Shown here one piece after another: positions 1 to 7,263 of a stretch of DNA of 12,319 nt (position 1 is the stretch's first letter; the number at the start of each line of letters is the position of its first letter). The notes under the pieces were generated by a model. It was given only the letters and a program-made list of their open reading frames with translations, was not told the DNA's origin and did no database searches. Location: positions 1-12,319 of the forward strand of contig WKLE02003411.1 in NCBI GenBank assembly GCA_014885115.2. Direction: 5' to 3'. Source of the DNA: Asterionellopsis glacialis (lineage: Eukaryota > Bacillariophyta > Plagiogrammaphyceae > Rhaphoneidales > Asterionellopsidaceae). The translations under genes were made by a program, and so were the position numbers.

Positions 1-959
1 GTTGTGTATGTGCTTTCTTAGTCTTGGCCAAGTAAAGTGCTGACGTATTGTTGCTTCTGTATGTGTTTCACCTGGATGTGCTAGGTACTTGTGATACCAA
101 GCTACGACGCATTGTTGAAGTTTCTCAGGTATGTATATTTTTCCTTCGGAGTGTATGAGCGGTTTGCCTTCAACTTCTCTAGTCGTAAACATACCAGGTT
201 TGAACACCACTTAAAAAATGTGCAACAGAAGCACTGGATTTATAACTTGTTAATAAGACCATAACATGAAAAAGGAGAGTGAATGGATAGTACTATTAAA
301 GGGGACAACAAACTCCTTCAATTATAGAATGACAACTATGATATGGGACATAGTTGTATCAATGTATTGACCCACTTTCTTTGGCTTTTAATCCTTCAGG
401 CAAGACCCAACTATTTACTCATAACAGAGCAAAATCCAAGAAAGTGAAGTGTTTCATACCTATTATGAAACTAGTGTACTGCTATATCAAATGAACCTGC
501 TTGCTACTGAGATTATATGGATCATTTTGAATTAAAAATGGTCCCTACTATAAAATGGGATTGGAATTTTTATACCTGGTAGATTAGGAAGTGATAACAA
601 TGAAGTTGGACATATAAGCATGGCCCTTTGGACAGAACACATGTAGCAAAGGGGGTTGACCATCCAAGATGGAAAATGATAGGACCCAGAGGAGTCCCTC
701 ATTTCCACAGGAGTGCTTTAGAACTTACAGAGAGGACGGGCAGACCCTTTCTATTCTGCTCTTTGGACCTGTGACCTGTGATATCTTTCTTGTCTAACCT
801 AGCTAGGTCCTATTAACAGACAGGAGGTAGGACGAGAATACCGAATATCTCTAGAGCTACTAGATCATAGAGAGAGTTCTTGTTGATTGTAGATTCTAGA
901 AAAACCTTGCCAAGATACAGTAAACCCAGTTTTCTCCCGGAGACACAGAAAAAAGAAAA
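1..959. other. Intergenic spacer upstream of the LRR gene
   Basis: AT-rich DNA with stop codons in all frames and no open frame or RNA gene that I can support. The last part must hold the promoter and 5' leader of the LRR gene, whose ATG lies at 960 behind an A-rich leader (gaaaaATGG). A perfect 12-bp palindrome, ACCTAGCTAGGT, sits at 797-808, about 150 bp before that ATG; its meaning is unknown. No convincing TATA element could be fixed. Confidence 0.6.
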
Positions 960-2198
960 ATGGCTGACATGGAGGGGAAAGACGCGATTGAAAAAGCCAA
1001 GATGACCAAAGATGTTGAAAACTCTGTACTAAAGAAGCACAAAGCAGACAATTGGATTCTCCTCGAAGATTCACCTGGAGTGACCTCAATTGTCGATTCA
1101 GAGACTGGGAATGTGGTGTCGTTAAGTACTAGTCAATGCCGTGATGAAGACAGGTGGGAAGATATGCCGACACTTGAAAGGTACTCGCAGCTGGAGACTC
1201 TTGATTTGACAAAAAACCGATATATTGAACAGCTTGACGACAGTATCACCACTTTGGTCAGCCTCCGTACTCTAATCCTTAGACAATGCGAGAGTCTCAA
1301 GTCCTTGCCCTCTAGCATTGGTTTGCTAAATCAATTGCGAGAGGTACGTAAAGGTTAAGTGATCGACTGCAGGCAATGGATTTCCACAGACACTATTCAT
1401 ATTAAAAGCACCTCTGTTTGATCGTTTATTCTCTATTTTTCAAATTGTTGTACAGGTGGACATGTCTGAATGCGAAAACCTTACTCATCTTCCTGAATCA
1501 TTCGGAGATCTCAAAAGGTGAGTATCAAGGACTTATGACGGCGTTGTCGACGAATAACTCTTAGAAAGAGTTGAAATTTTGATATCTCACTTCAGAATTT
1601 CTTATTTGCCCTTTACTGCAACAGCCTCAAAAAGCTCACTATAGGTGGTTCATCTGGAACTGGTAATAAGGTGCTGACTTCATTACCTAATACCTTGCCG
1701 TCAAGTCTGGAGTATCTAAACTTGGACAAGTGTAAGGTATTAGAGAAACTCCCAGAGTCCATCGGAGACCTTGGGTGTTTAACAGAGTTGCACATGAGAG
1801 AATGCAAAGCGATTACTGAACTTCCTAGTTCAATTGGAAATTGCACAAGGTTAGTCACCGCTAGCTTTTCCAAATGCGTCTCTCTGACAAACCTTCCTGA
1901 CTCAATCGGGAATTGGTGTGACATTGAGGACATTATCCTGACAAAGTGTAAAAGGTTGGAAGAAGTCCCCGAATCCATCGGAAAATGCAGTTCCATAGCC
2001 CTCCTTGACTTGAGAGGATGTAAGAGATTAAGTAGCTTGCCAGATTTCTTTGGAGAACTCAAAAATCTTCGTATATTGGACCTTTCGGATTGCAAAAATC
2101 TTCTTGCTGTGCCAGATTCAATTGGCAATCTTACTCGTCTCCAACAATTTCATACTAAAAATTGCCCCGGTGCAGAAAACTTGTCAGAATCGAAATGA
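960..2198 (+). CDS. Plant-type leucine-rich repeat protein, three exons
   Basis: Inferred exons are 960-1343, 1456-1517 and 1625-2198, with introns GTACGT..ACAG and GTGAGT..ACAG of 112 and 107 bp. The joined frame is open and gives 339 residues. Residues 1-77 are hydrophilic and unrecognised. From L78 to about residue 320 there are roughly ten 24-residue repeats of the form LxxLxLxxCxxLxxLPxSIGxLxx, with one longer, irregular unit near residues 150-176, then a short cap ending in SESK. This is the plant/SDS22-like LRR class that resembles the LRR part of plant TIR-NBS-LRR proteins. No NB-ARC, TIR, kinase, signal peptide or membrane segment is visible, so a cytosolic or nuclear protein-binding scaffold is the likely role; the partner is unknown. 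The start is chosen for the in-frame ATG with A at -3. The protein is sure to be LRR; its function is not. Confidence 0.88.
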
Positions 2199-2914
2199 TT
2201 GTGCAAGAAACCCCCAAGGTCGCAGTTAGGACAAAGTCGATGGTTCATGATAAACTTTTCATAAGTATTTCCACTTGGACCTTATCTTACATTTATTTAC
2301 AATACCACTTTAACACCATAAACCTTTCAACAACACATTTATTTCTAATGTATTTGACTCATCTTGAGGTTCCAGTTAATAATTATTTTTGTACAAATAT
2401 ATTGCATTTCGAATGATTGTTGATCATCTGATGTAAATCTTGCCCTGTGAACTTGTTCGCTTCATGAGAGCAAGGTGAATCGTCTTTCAACTCTCTACGT
2501 AACGACCAGAAGACAGGACGAACGGAACGAACTTAACACGACATCTTTCAACTTTTCCGTCACAACCAGTAAACAAGACAAAACCGAAAGAACTTTACAG
2601 AACATTGTTTTCAAACTTCAAAACAAAAAAAACAATCATAATTGTTAAATCAATTTATCGGATGTCACTTCCAAGTTGGACAAAAAAACAAAATGGAGTA
2701 TCCAAACTGATGATGCTAGCAGAAGACGAAAAGGATGAATGAACGACTCAAACAAAAAAACAACAGTACACAAAAGAAATAGCAATTGCACCTTTCAACT
2801 ATGGCATGAGCTATAAATTATACACCCAGTTGAGCGAGTGCTCTATGTATCAAAGGACAAATGTGATATTATCCTTGTCCTGTAACGCAATTTTGTGTTC
2901 ATGATAGGAAAAAT
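2199..2914. other. Convergent spacer between the LRR and Rieske-like genes
   Basis: This holds the 3' ends of two genes that face each other. It is AT-rich, with A runs around 2620-2770. Apart from a diverged tandem duplication at 2483-2604 I see no gene. An 84-codon frame at 2162-2416 overlaps the end of the LRR gene and has no protein-like composition. Confidence 0.6.
2483..2604. repeat. Diverged 61-bp direct tandem duplication
   Basis: Two adjacent copies, 2483-2543 and 2544-2604, both begin TCTTTCAAC and share blocks such as ACCAG, a central CGAA/CGAAAG region and AACTT(A/T)ACA, ending in a (G)ACA/AACA tail. By eye they agree at roughly 70% of positions with single-base gaps. A weaker third copy may follow (tcaaacttcaaaac near 2611-2624). 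There is no open frame across it, so this is a non-coding duplication in the 3' spacer. Function unknown. Confidence 0.55.
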
Positions 2915-3553
2915 TTAGTAGTACTTGCCGTCAGACTTTCCTTGGGCATCAAGGATTCCAGCCCAGTAGTTAGCCTCGAAGTTGAACTTTGCGTTGACAT
3001 CGACCTGAACTTGGATGGCTCCCTTAGCTTGCTTGACGGGGTAAGTGGGGACACCAGAGGGTTCGAAAAGACCTCCAAGAAGCTTTCCAATTCCAGATGG
3101 GCACCATGCGCCAACAACTTCACCAGTCTTCAAGGAGAACTTGGTTCCAAGGACAGGATCCTGGATGGTTCCGTCATCGTTGACCTTACCGAAAGAAAGG
3201 GGCTGGTTGACAGGAGGGCACTTATCACCAAGGGCGTAGATGGATCCCTTAGGGTCGACGGCAATGCAGATAGCAAGGCCACCGGCAACACCGGAGGTGG
3301 CGCCACCAGGGGCAGGAAGGTCTGCGGTGGAGATGCAGTCAACATATTGGAGCTTGGAGGCGTACTTGGCCATGTTGAGCTCAGTAGTGAACTGTAGTTG
3401 ATTAACAAGAAAAGAGAAGGAAAACGGGATTAGACCACGACATAATAATACATCGACGGAAGAACTGTTCGTGTTGATACTTACGGCAGGCTTGGAAGCC
3501 GGGGCAAAGGCGGCGGCCGCAGAGGCAAGAGTGGCAAAGATAGCGAGCTTCAT
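2915..3553 (-). CDS. Plastid-targeted Rieske-fold protein lacking Fe-S ligands
   Basis: Exon 1 is 3553-3485 and exon 2 is 3391-2915, with a 93-bp GTAAGT..CTACAG intron between them; the product has 181 residues. Residues 1-15 form a signal peptide (MKLAIFATLASAAAA) followed by FAP, the diatom plastid-targeting cleavage motif. Residues about 38-155 follow the Rieske pattern: KCPPVNQPL, then DPVLGTKFSLKTGEVVGAWCP. In true Rieske proteins these positions read CxH and CxxH; here they are C81, P83, D101 and L104, with the family spacing kept but only C81 retained. A [2Fe-2S] cluster is therefore very unlikely, and a structural or binding role in the plastid, perhaps with a thylakoid complex, is inferred. 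A high share of AAG Lys codons and a higher GC content than the flanks suggest strong expression. The ATG at 3553 is preferred because the signal peptide begins there; an in-frame ATG at 3583 would add ten residues. Confidence 0.87.
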   Translation of the reverse strand: MKLAIFATLASAAAAFAPASKPAVSINTNSSSVDVLLCRGLIPFSFSFLVNQLQFTTELNMAKYASKLQYVDCISTADLPAPGGATSGVAGGLAICIAVDPKGSIYALGDKCPPVNQPLSFGKVNDDGTIQDPVLGTKFSLKTGEVVGAWCPSGIGKLLGGLFEPSGVPTYPVKQAKGAIQVQVDVNAKFNFEANYWAGILDAQGKSDGKYY

Positions 3554-4553
3554 CTTGATTCCTGTCTGTGGTTTAAGAAACATAAAGAAGAAAAAGGTTT
3601 AGAAAAGATATCACGATTGGATTCTGACAACCAGCGACACGTGTAGATGCCCCAACAGTCTCCTCAAACGACATCACAACTGCAGCAACGTCCTCAACGA
3701 CCACGGGCTTCGGATGCGGTCAGGTATCGACTACAGGGTTACCGGGATCGTCAGGAGCGAATCGCTGGATATGGGCATTGCGACAGAAATCGTTTGCCTC
3801 AAGAAGACCGGACACGGCGATCATTCCTGAACTAGATCATCTGCAGAATGCAACCGGCTTCAACGCCCGGGTAGTCGTAACCATTGCCCGCCCAACCGTG
3901 ATAGCCAAAGGCTTGATCATTTCGTGCCATGCGTCTAGATTCCTGCAACATCGTCCCACAAGACACACCTTCGTAAGAGAGTGACAATTTATTCGGATTG
4001 TGCTCTCTTGAGTACATTTTCGTACGTACGACGTGGCCTCAAGGCGCGGCAGTTGCAATCCTTGCTAATTTCCGGATGGATGACGCCCACCAGAAGGGTA
4101 CTGGATTCTTCGTAGCTAAATTACGTACTCGATCGCGATCCGGAGAACGCCAAACCTCAATAATTCTGCGCGGAAGAATAGCGCATCAAGCGATCAAGGA
4201 TCGGCAGTTGCAGGTTCAACTTTGAGGATGAGTGTGCTGATGCAGATTTTCCCCCTGGTTTGATTCATTCGATTCAGATCTATCTTTCGCAAGCCCCCTA
4301 TTTTTAATATTTATTTGTCTGCTCCTTTGTCTGTATGTTTTTAACATGTTGTGTTGTTTGACTCAGCTTTCTCTCTCTATCATGCTTCGTTCAGACCGTC
4401 GAACCAAAGAAAAAATGAACAACGCGACGTTCTACAGCGACTGTTCTCGCCGTCTCGCGTCATCGGTGGTAATTTTTTCCCTTTTTCCCGCAAGATACTG
4501 GGACTCTCCACGCGTATCTCCAAGCTTTCGTTCCTTACAGTGCATTGCCAACG
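3554..4553. other. Divergent spacer between two plastid-protein genes
   Basis: This 1-kb stretch separates the start codons of the minus-strand Rieske-like gene and the plus-strand methyltransferase-like gene, so it should hold both promoters. Its middle (about 3630-4230) is less AT-rich than other spacers and shows open, protein-like minus-strand frames broken by stops, listed separately. It includes the palindrome CGTACGTACG at 4021-4030. The last 300 bases are T- and C-rich and probably the leader of the plus-strand gene. No RNA gene was seen. Confidence 0.55.
3630..4017 (-). pseudogene. Possible broken gene of unknown family
   Basis: On the minus strand, a frame from ATG 4017 runs 61 codons and ends at TAG 3834-3832 (it contains AFGYHGWAGNGYDYPGVEAG). 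A second frame, shifted relative to the first, starts at ATG 3824 and runs 34 codons (it contains NAHIQRFAPDDPGNPVVDT) to TGA 3722-3720. The same frame then stays open for about 40 more codons (it contains KPVVVEDVAAVVMSFEETVG) into the 5' leader of the Rieske-like gene. The second and third parts have purine-N-pyrimidine codon bias and read like protein. The simplest view is a decayed gene with one frameshift and one in-frame stop. I do not recognise the family. It may also be chance open sequence in a promoter region. Confidence 0.25.
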
Positions 4554-5450
4554 ATGAGGGTCTCTACAGTACATGCACTTCTATTGGTGTTGACCAGTTT
4601 TTCAGTATGCGAGGCATTCGTTCCATCATCTAGAGGATTTGCAGGAACAACTAAGAGTGTTCCTGTTGCTGCAAAAAGCTCTTCAGCGCTCCGCATGGGG
4701 TTGGATTTGGTCACCTACCTCCGAACGGAATGGGTTTCTGCCGCACTTTGTACTAATCAAACTCCACGTGAAGCTGATGTTTGCTTACAGCTGGGCGTAG
4801 AGGATGGTCGTGCTATTACGTTCATCCCTAGGACTATCCGTGAGTTCATCACGTCTTCGGCAGAAGCTGATGGCAAATTGACTGTTTCGGCGAGAAGGCA
4901 GCTTAAACAACAGAAAGATAGACGGGCCGGATCAGCCAATATTCAATACGTCGACCAACCTGCAGATGACTTGCGAGAAACTGCTGATGAAAGTGTTGAT
5001 GTCGTTATTAGTTTGCAAGCTGCTGCACGCATGATGGAAAATGGTCTTGACTGGAAAAAGAGTGTACAAGAGGCTGCCAGAGTTCTCAAACCCGGTGGAC
5101 GATTCCTTTTTTGTGAACAAACGGAATTGGGAGGAACTTCTTTCGTAGACTATGTAGCACAATTATCCACGGTAAAGGCAGGAGAAGAAGATCTTGAAGA
5201 TGCTGAACGTTTCTTGGTATTCGAAGAAGGTGGTGTCGATGAAGTTGATTTAGTGTTGACTCCTCACGTTGCTGGAGTTGCTATCAAGTCTGAAGACGCA
5301 GGACTAACAGCAGAGGAACGATCGGCTAAGAAATCACAAGAAGAACAAGATCGTGTTGCCGAAATTTCAATCAATGCCTTCGAGCGAGGTCTTAAGAAGC
5401 GAAAGAAGAAGAAAAAGAAGGCAGTCGCTGAAGACGAAAGTAGTGCTTAA
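4554..5450 (+). CDS. Plastid-targeted methyltransferase-like protein, degenerate motif I
   Basis: A single exon of 298 residues. Residues 1-21 form a signal peptide ending CEA, followed by FVPSS: the AFVP-type cleavage site of diatom plastid preproteins, with a Ser/Lys-rich transit region to about residue 47. Residues 75-190 resemble class I SAM-dependent methyltransferases of the type-11/METTL7-like group: VCLQLGVEDGRAITF in place of motif I, ADESVDVVISLQA (motif IV region), and EAARVLKPGGRFLFCEQ (the VLKPGG strand of motif VI). The glycine-rich GxGxG loop is reduced to GVEDG, and the acidic residue that should bind the SAM ribose is not evident after it, so activity is doubtful. The C-terminus has an unusual KKRKKKKKK run at residues 281-289 before an acidic end. 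The ATG at 4554 is used; the frame stays open upstream to a TTG at 4545. The substrate is unknown. Confidence 0.87.
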   Translation: MRVSTVHALLLVLTSFSVCEAFVPSSRGFAGTTKSVPVAAKSSSALRMGLDLVTYLRTEWVSAALCTNQTPREADVCLQLGVEDGRAITFIPRTIREFITSSAEADGKLTVSARRQLKQQKDRRAGSANIQYVDQPADDLRETADESVDVVISLQAAARMMENGLDWKKSVQEAARVLKPGGRFLFCEQTELGGTSFVDYVAQLSTVKAGEEDLEDAERFLVFEEGGVDEVDLVLTPHVAGVAIKSEDAGLTAEERSAKKSQEEQDRVAEISINAFERGLKKRKKKKKKAVAEDESSA

Positions 5451-7263
5451 ATAACTAACTTTCTTTTGAAGTTTCAATAGCTTATTTTTAATCATCCAAC
5501 TGATTTCAGCTAGGAATTGATACCCTTTTTGGTGTAAAGTTTTAAAGATATGACAAGTTTTTTGGACTTGTAAACTCAACAGTCCTCTATTTAAAACCAT
5601 GTTTGAGGTAACGTGTAGATCCCGTATAGTCGTTGACAATGTCAAAATATTGTAATCCGTACTATTGATGCTATTGTTTTTATACCCTTACTTGTTGTTT
5701 TCTAAGTGATTGTGATGCTGCTTTTGTCTTTGCGCATGTAACATTACAAGAATAGAAAATTTGTATTGTTGCATCATATTTTTTCCTGTTCGTTCGAGGG
5801 TCTTCCGCATAGGTCTTTTTCTTGTAACCGCTAATTCTTCATGTAGCCAATTTGGTGCAGGGCCCTAGTTTCTACCTGCAGCTTATTCAAATATGTTCAA
5901 GGTAGGTTTTGGTTCCCAAACAGAAGTTACTACAAGTACTTCAAGACTCCCTGACGTAGATTGTATGAGAAGAAAATATATACGAAGTCCTTCAATGAAG
6001 TAAACTCAATGTTCCGCTCAGATTGGTCATAAAGTGGAGAGTATCGGGGAACGGTAATATAATCTTTCTTGGTGCGCAAGAAATACAGTAATGTGATCCT
6101 CTCGTTTCTAGGTTCTAATAGTCCTCCCTAGCTAGACCAACGCTGTAACGAGAACTTCTAATTTTTTTTGCTTGATCTTCGAAATAATGCCACCTGCAAA
6201 CGTCCACATGTCAAATGTCTCAGGCTGTTTTATAAAATAAAAAATAGAGTAATATTTACTGTCCTGGTACTATCTGACGAAAAAGGCATCATAGTACTTG
6301 TAGACTAATAGTGTATTGGAAAGGTGAGTAGCGAAATAGTACTATCTCATCTACCAGGTACAGTATCTGACTTTTATATCACGTTTCATGGTTGCTACAA
6401 CATCATATATAAGGTAAAGAGGCCTAAATGGGGAAAAAGGTACATCTATTTCTTGAAAGGTAAACACCGTTTGATGGAAAGTGCGAGGTAAACGGTACAG
6501 TCAGTATTTTACATATGTTTATACAGATACCTGGTACAGGAAATACCTTATATCAAGCAGTAGAATGAAATTTTGGAATTCGAAATATCAATTGCCTGTA
6601 TGGTACTGAAATTGTATGGGTACCATCCCAATGATCACAGTCACGGCAATAAAGATACCAAATTTAGTGTCAGTATTTTTGTGCAGTACTCAGTACCGAT
6701 CGTACATTCAGGTGAGTATTTTGAAGCTGCTTATTATACAATAGGTAGATACAGATCCCGAATTCAATAATACGGGCTATATAAAATTTACATTATCTCC
6801 ATACTTATTGCCCTACTATCTGGTATTGTACAGTTTAAAAAGTACTAGGTACTTATTTTTACTGCGTGAACAAATACGAATGATAGAATATCGAAGTTCG
6901 AAGAGTTGTCGACCAGAAAAATCACATAGGGAGAAGAAACCGAGCGGTGAAGAGGCGAGCAGGCAAATACAGACAAATCCACACGAGAAAATAACAAACA
7001 ACTGTGAGAGGGTGCCAAGAAGGACCAAAAAGTCTATGCATTCATATGTACCGGTAGGACCTAGACTGAGTGAGACATAGGACAGTACGGTAGCTCTTTT
7101 AGTTCTCTTTTGTTGCCACCAGCTGCTTTGCAACGCGGAACAAAGTGTTGTCACCCGGGGACATCACATCATACTCTTCCCAATCGCCTGCTCATTGTGA
7201 TCGAAGACCCACCTTTTGAGAGCGCATGCACGGATAGGCAATCAAATTATTCATAAAAGTGCA
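5451..7263. other. Long AT-rich spacer before the DENN gene
   Basis: About 1.8 kb with no gene that I can support. It begins with the 3' end of the methyltransferase-like gene and ends with the leader of the DENN gene. Open frames inside it (for example 6573-6770 plus and 6816-7154 minus) lack recognisable domains and protein-like composition. The middle contains a striking cluster of GTAC tetramers, listed separately. No tRNA-like T-arm (GGTTCRANYCC) was found. Confidence 0.6.
6267..6852. repeat. Dense cluster of GTAC palindromes
   Basis: Fifteen GTAC tetramers lie within 586 bp, at 6267, 6294, 6339, 6358, 6440, 6495, 6534, 6603, 6620, 6687, 6694, 6703, 6828, 6842 and 6849. About two would be expected by chance in DNA this AT-rich. 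Several sit in longer related strings: GGTACTATCTGAC (6266) against GGTACAGTATCTGAC (6357), and CGGTACAG (6494) against TGGTACAG (6533). This may be a decayed short repeat, a binding-site cluster or a local mutational signature. It ends about 410 bp before the DENN start codon. Confidence 0.5.

Noticed and set aside
797..808. Palindrome ACCTAGCTAGGT as an operator or mobile-element end
   Set aside because: A partly similar string (CCTAGCTAG) occurs near 6127-6135, but the flanks match too poorly to support an element or a shared regulatory site.
1613..2128. 171-codon open frame on the minus strand
   Set aside because: It is antisense to LRR exon 3; the 72-nt repeat and its codon use keep that frame open. 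It has no domain of its own.
2942..3397. 151-codon and shorter plus-strand frames over the Rieske-like gene
   Set aside because: Antisense shadows of exon 2, which has strong codon bias, a targeting signal and a recognisable fold on the minus strand.
3720..3722. In-frame TGA as a selenocysteine codon in the minus-strand frame
   Set aside because: Diatoms do use selenocysteine, but the context (DT-TGA-PHPK) has no CxxU or UxxC-like redox motif, and a separate frameshift upstream argues for decay.
3998..4225. 75-codon plus-strand frame in the divergent spacer
   Set aside because: No recognised domain and rich in Arg/Gln as in a shadow frame; a competing minus-strand frame in the same place also looks open, so neither is called a gene.
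6573..6770. 65-codon plus-strand frame
   Set aside because: It lies inside the GTAC-rich spacer and has no domain or coding bias.
6816..7154. 112-codon minus-strand frame rich in Phe, Leu and Cys
   Set aside because: Composition matches an antisense reading of AT- and purine-rich spacer. There is no signal peptide, domain or codon bias, and it overlaps the likely leader of the DENN gene.
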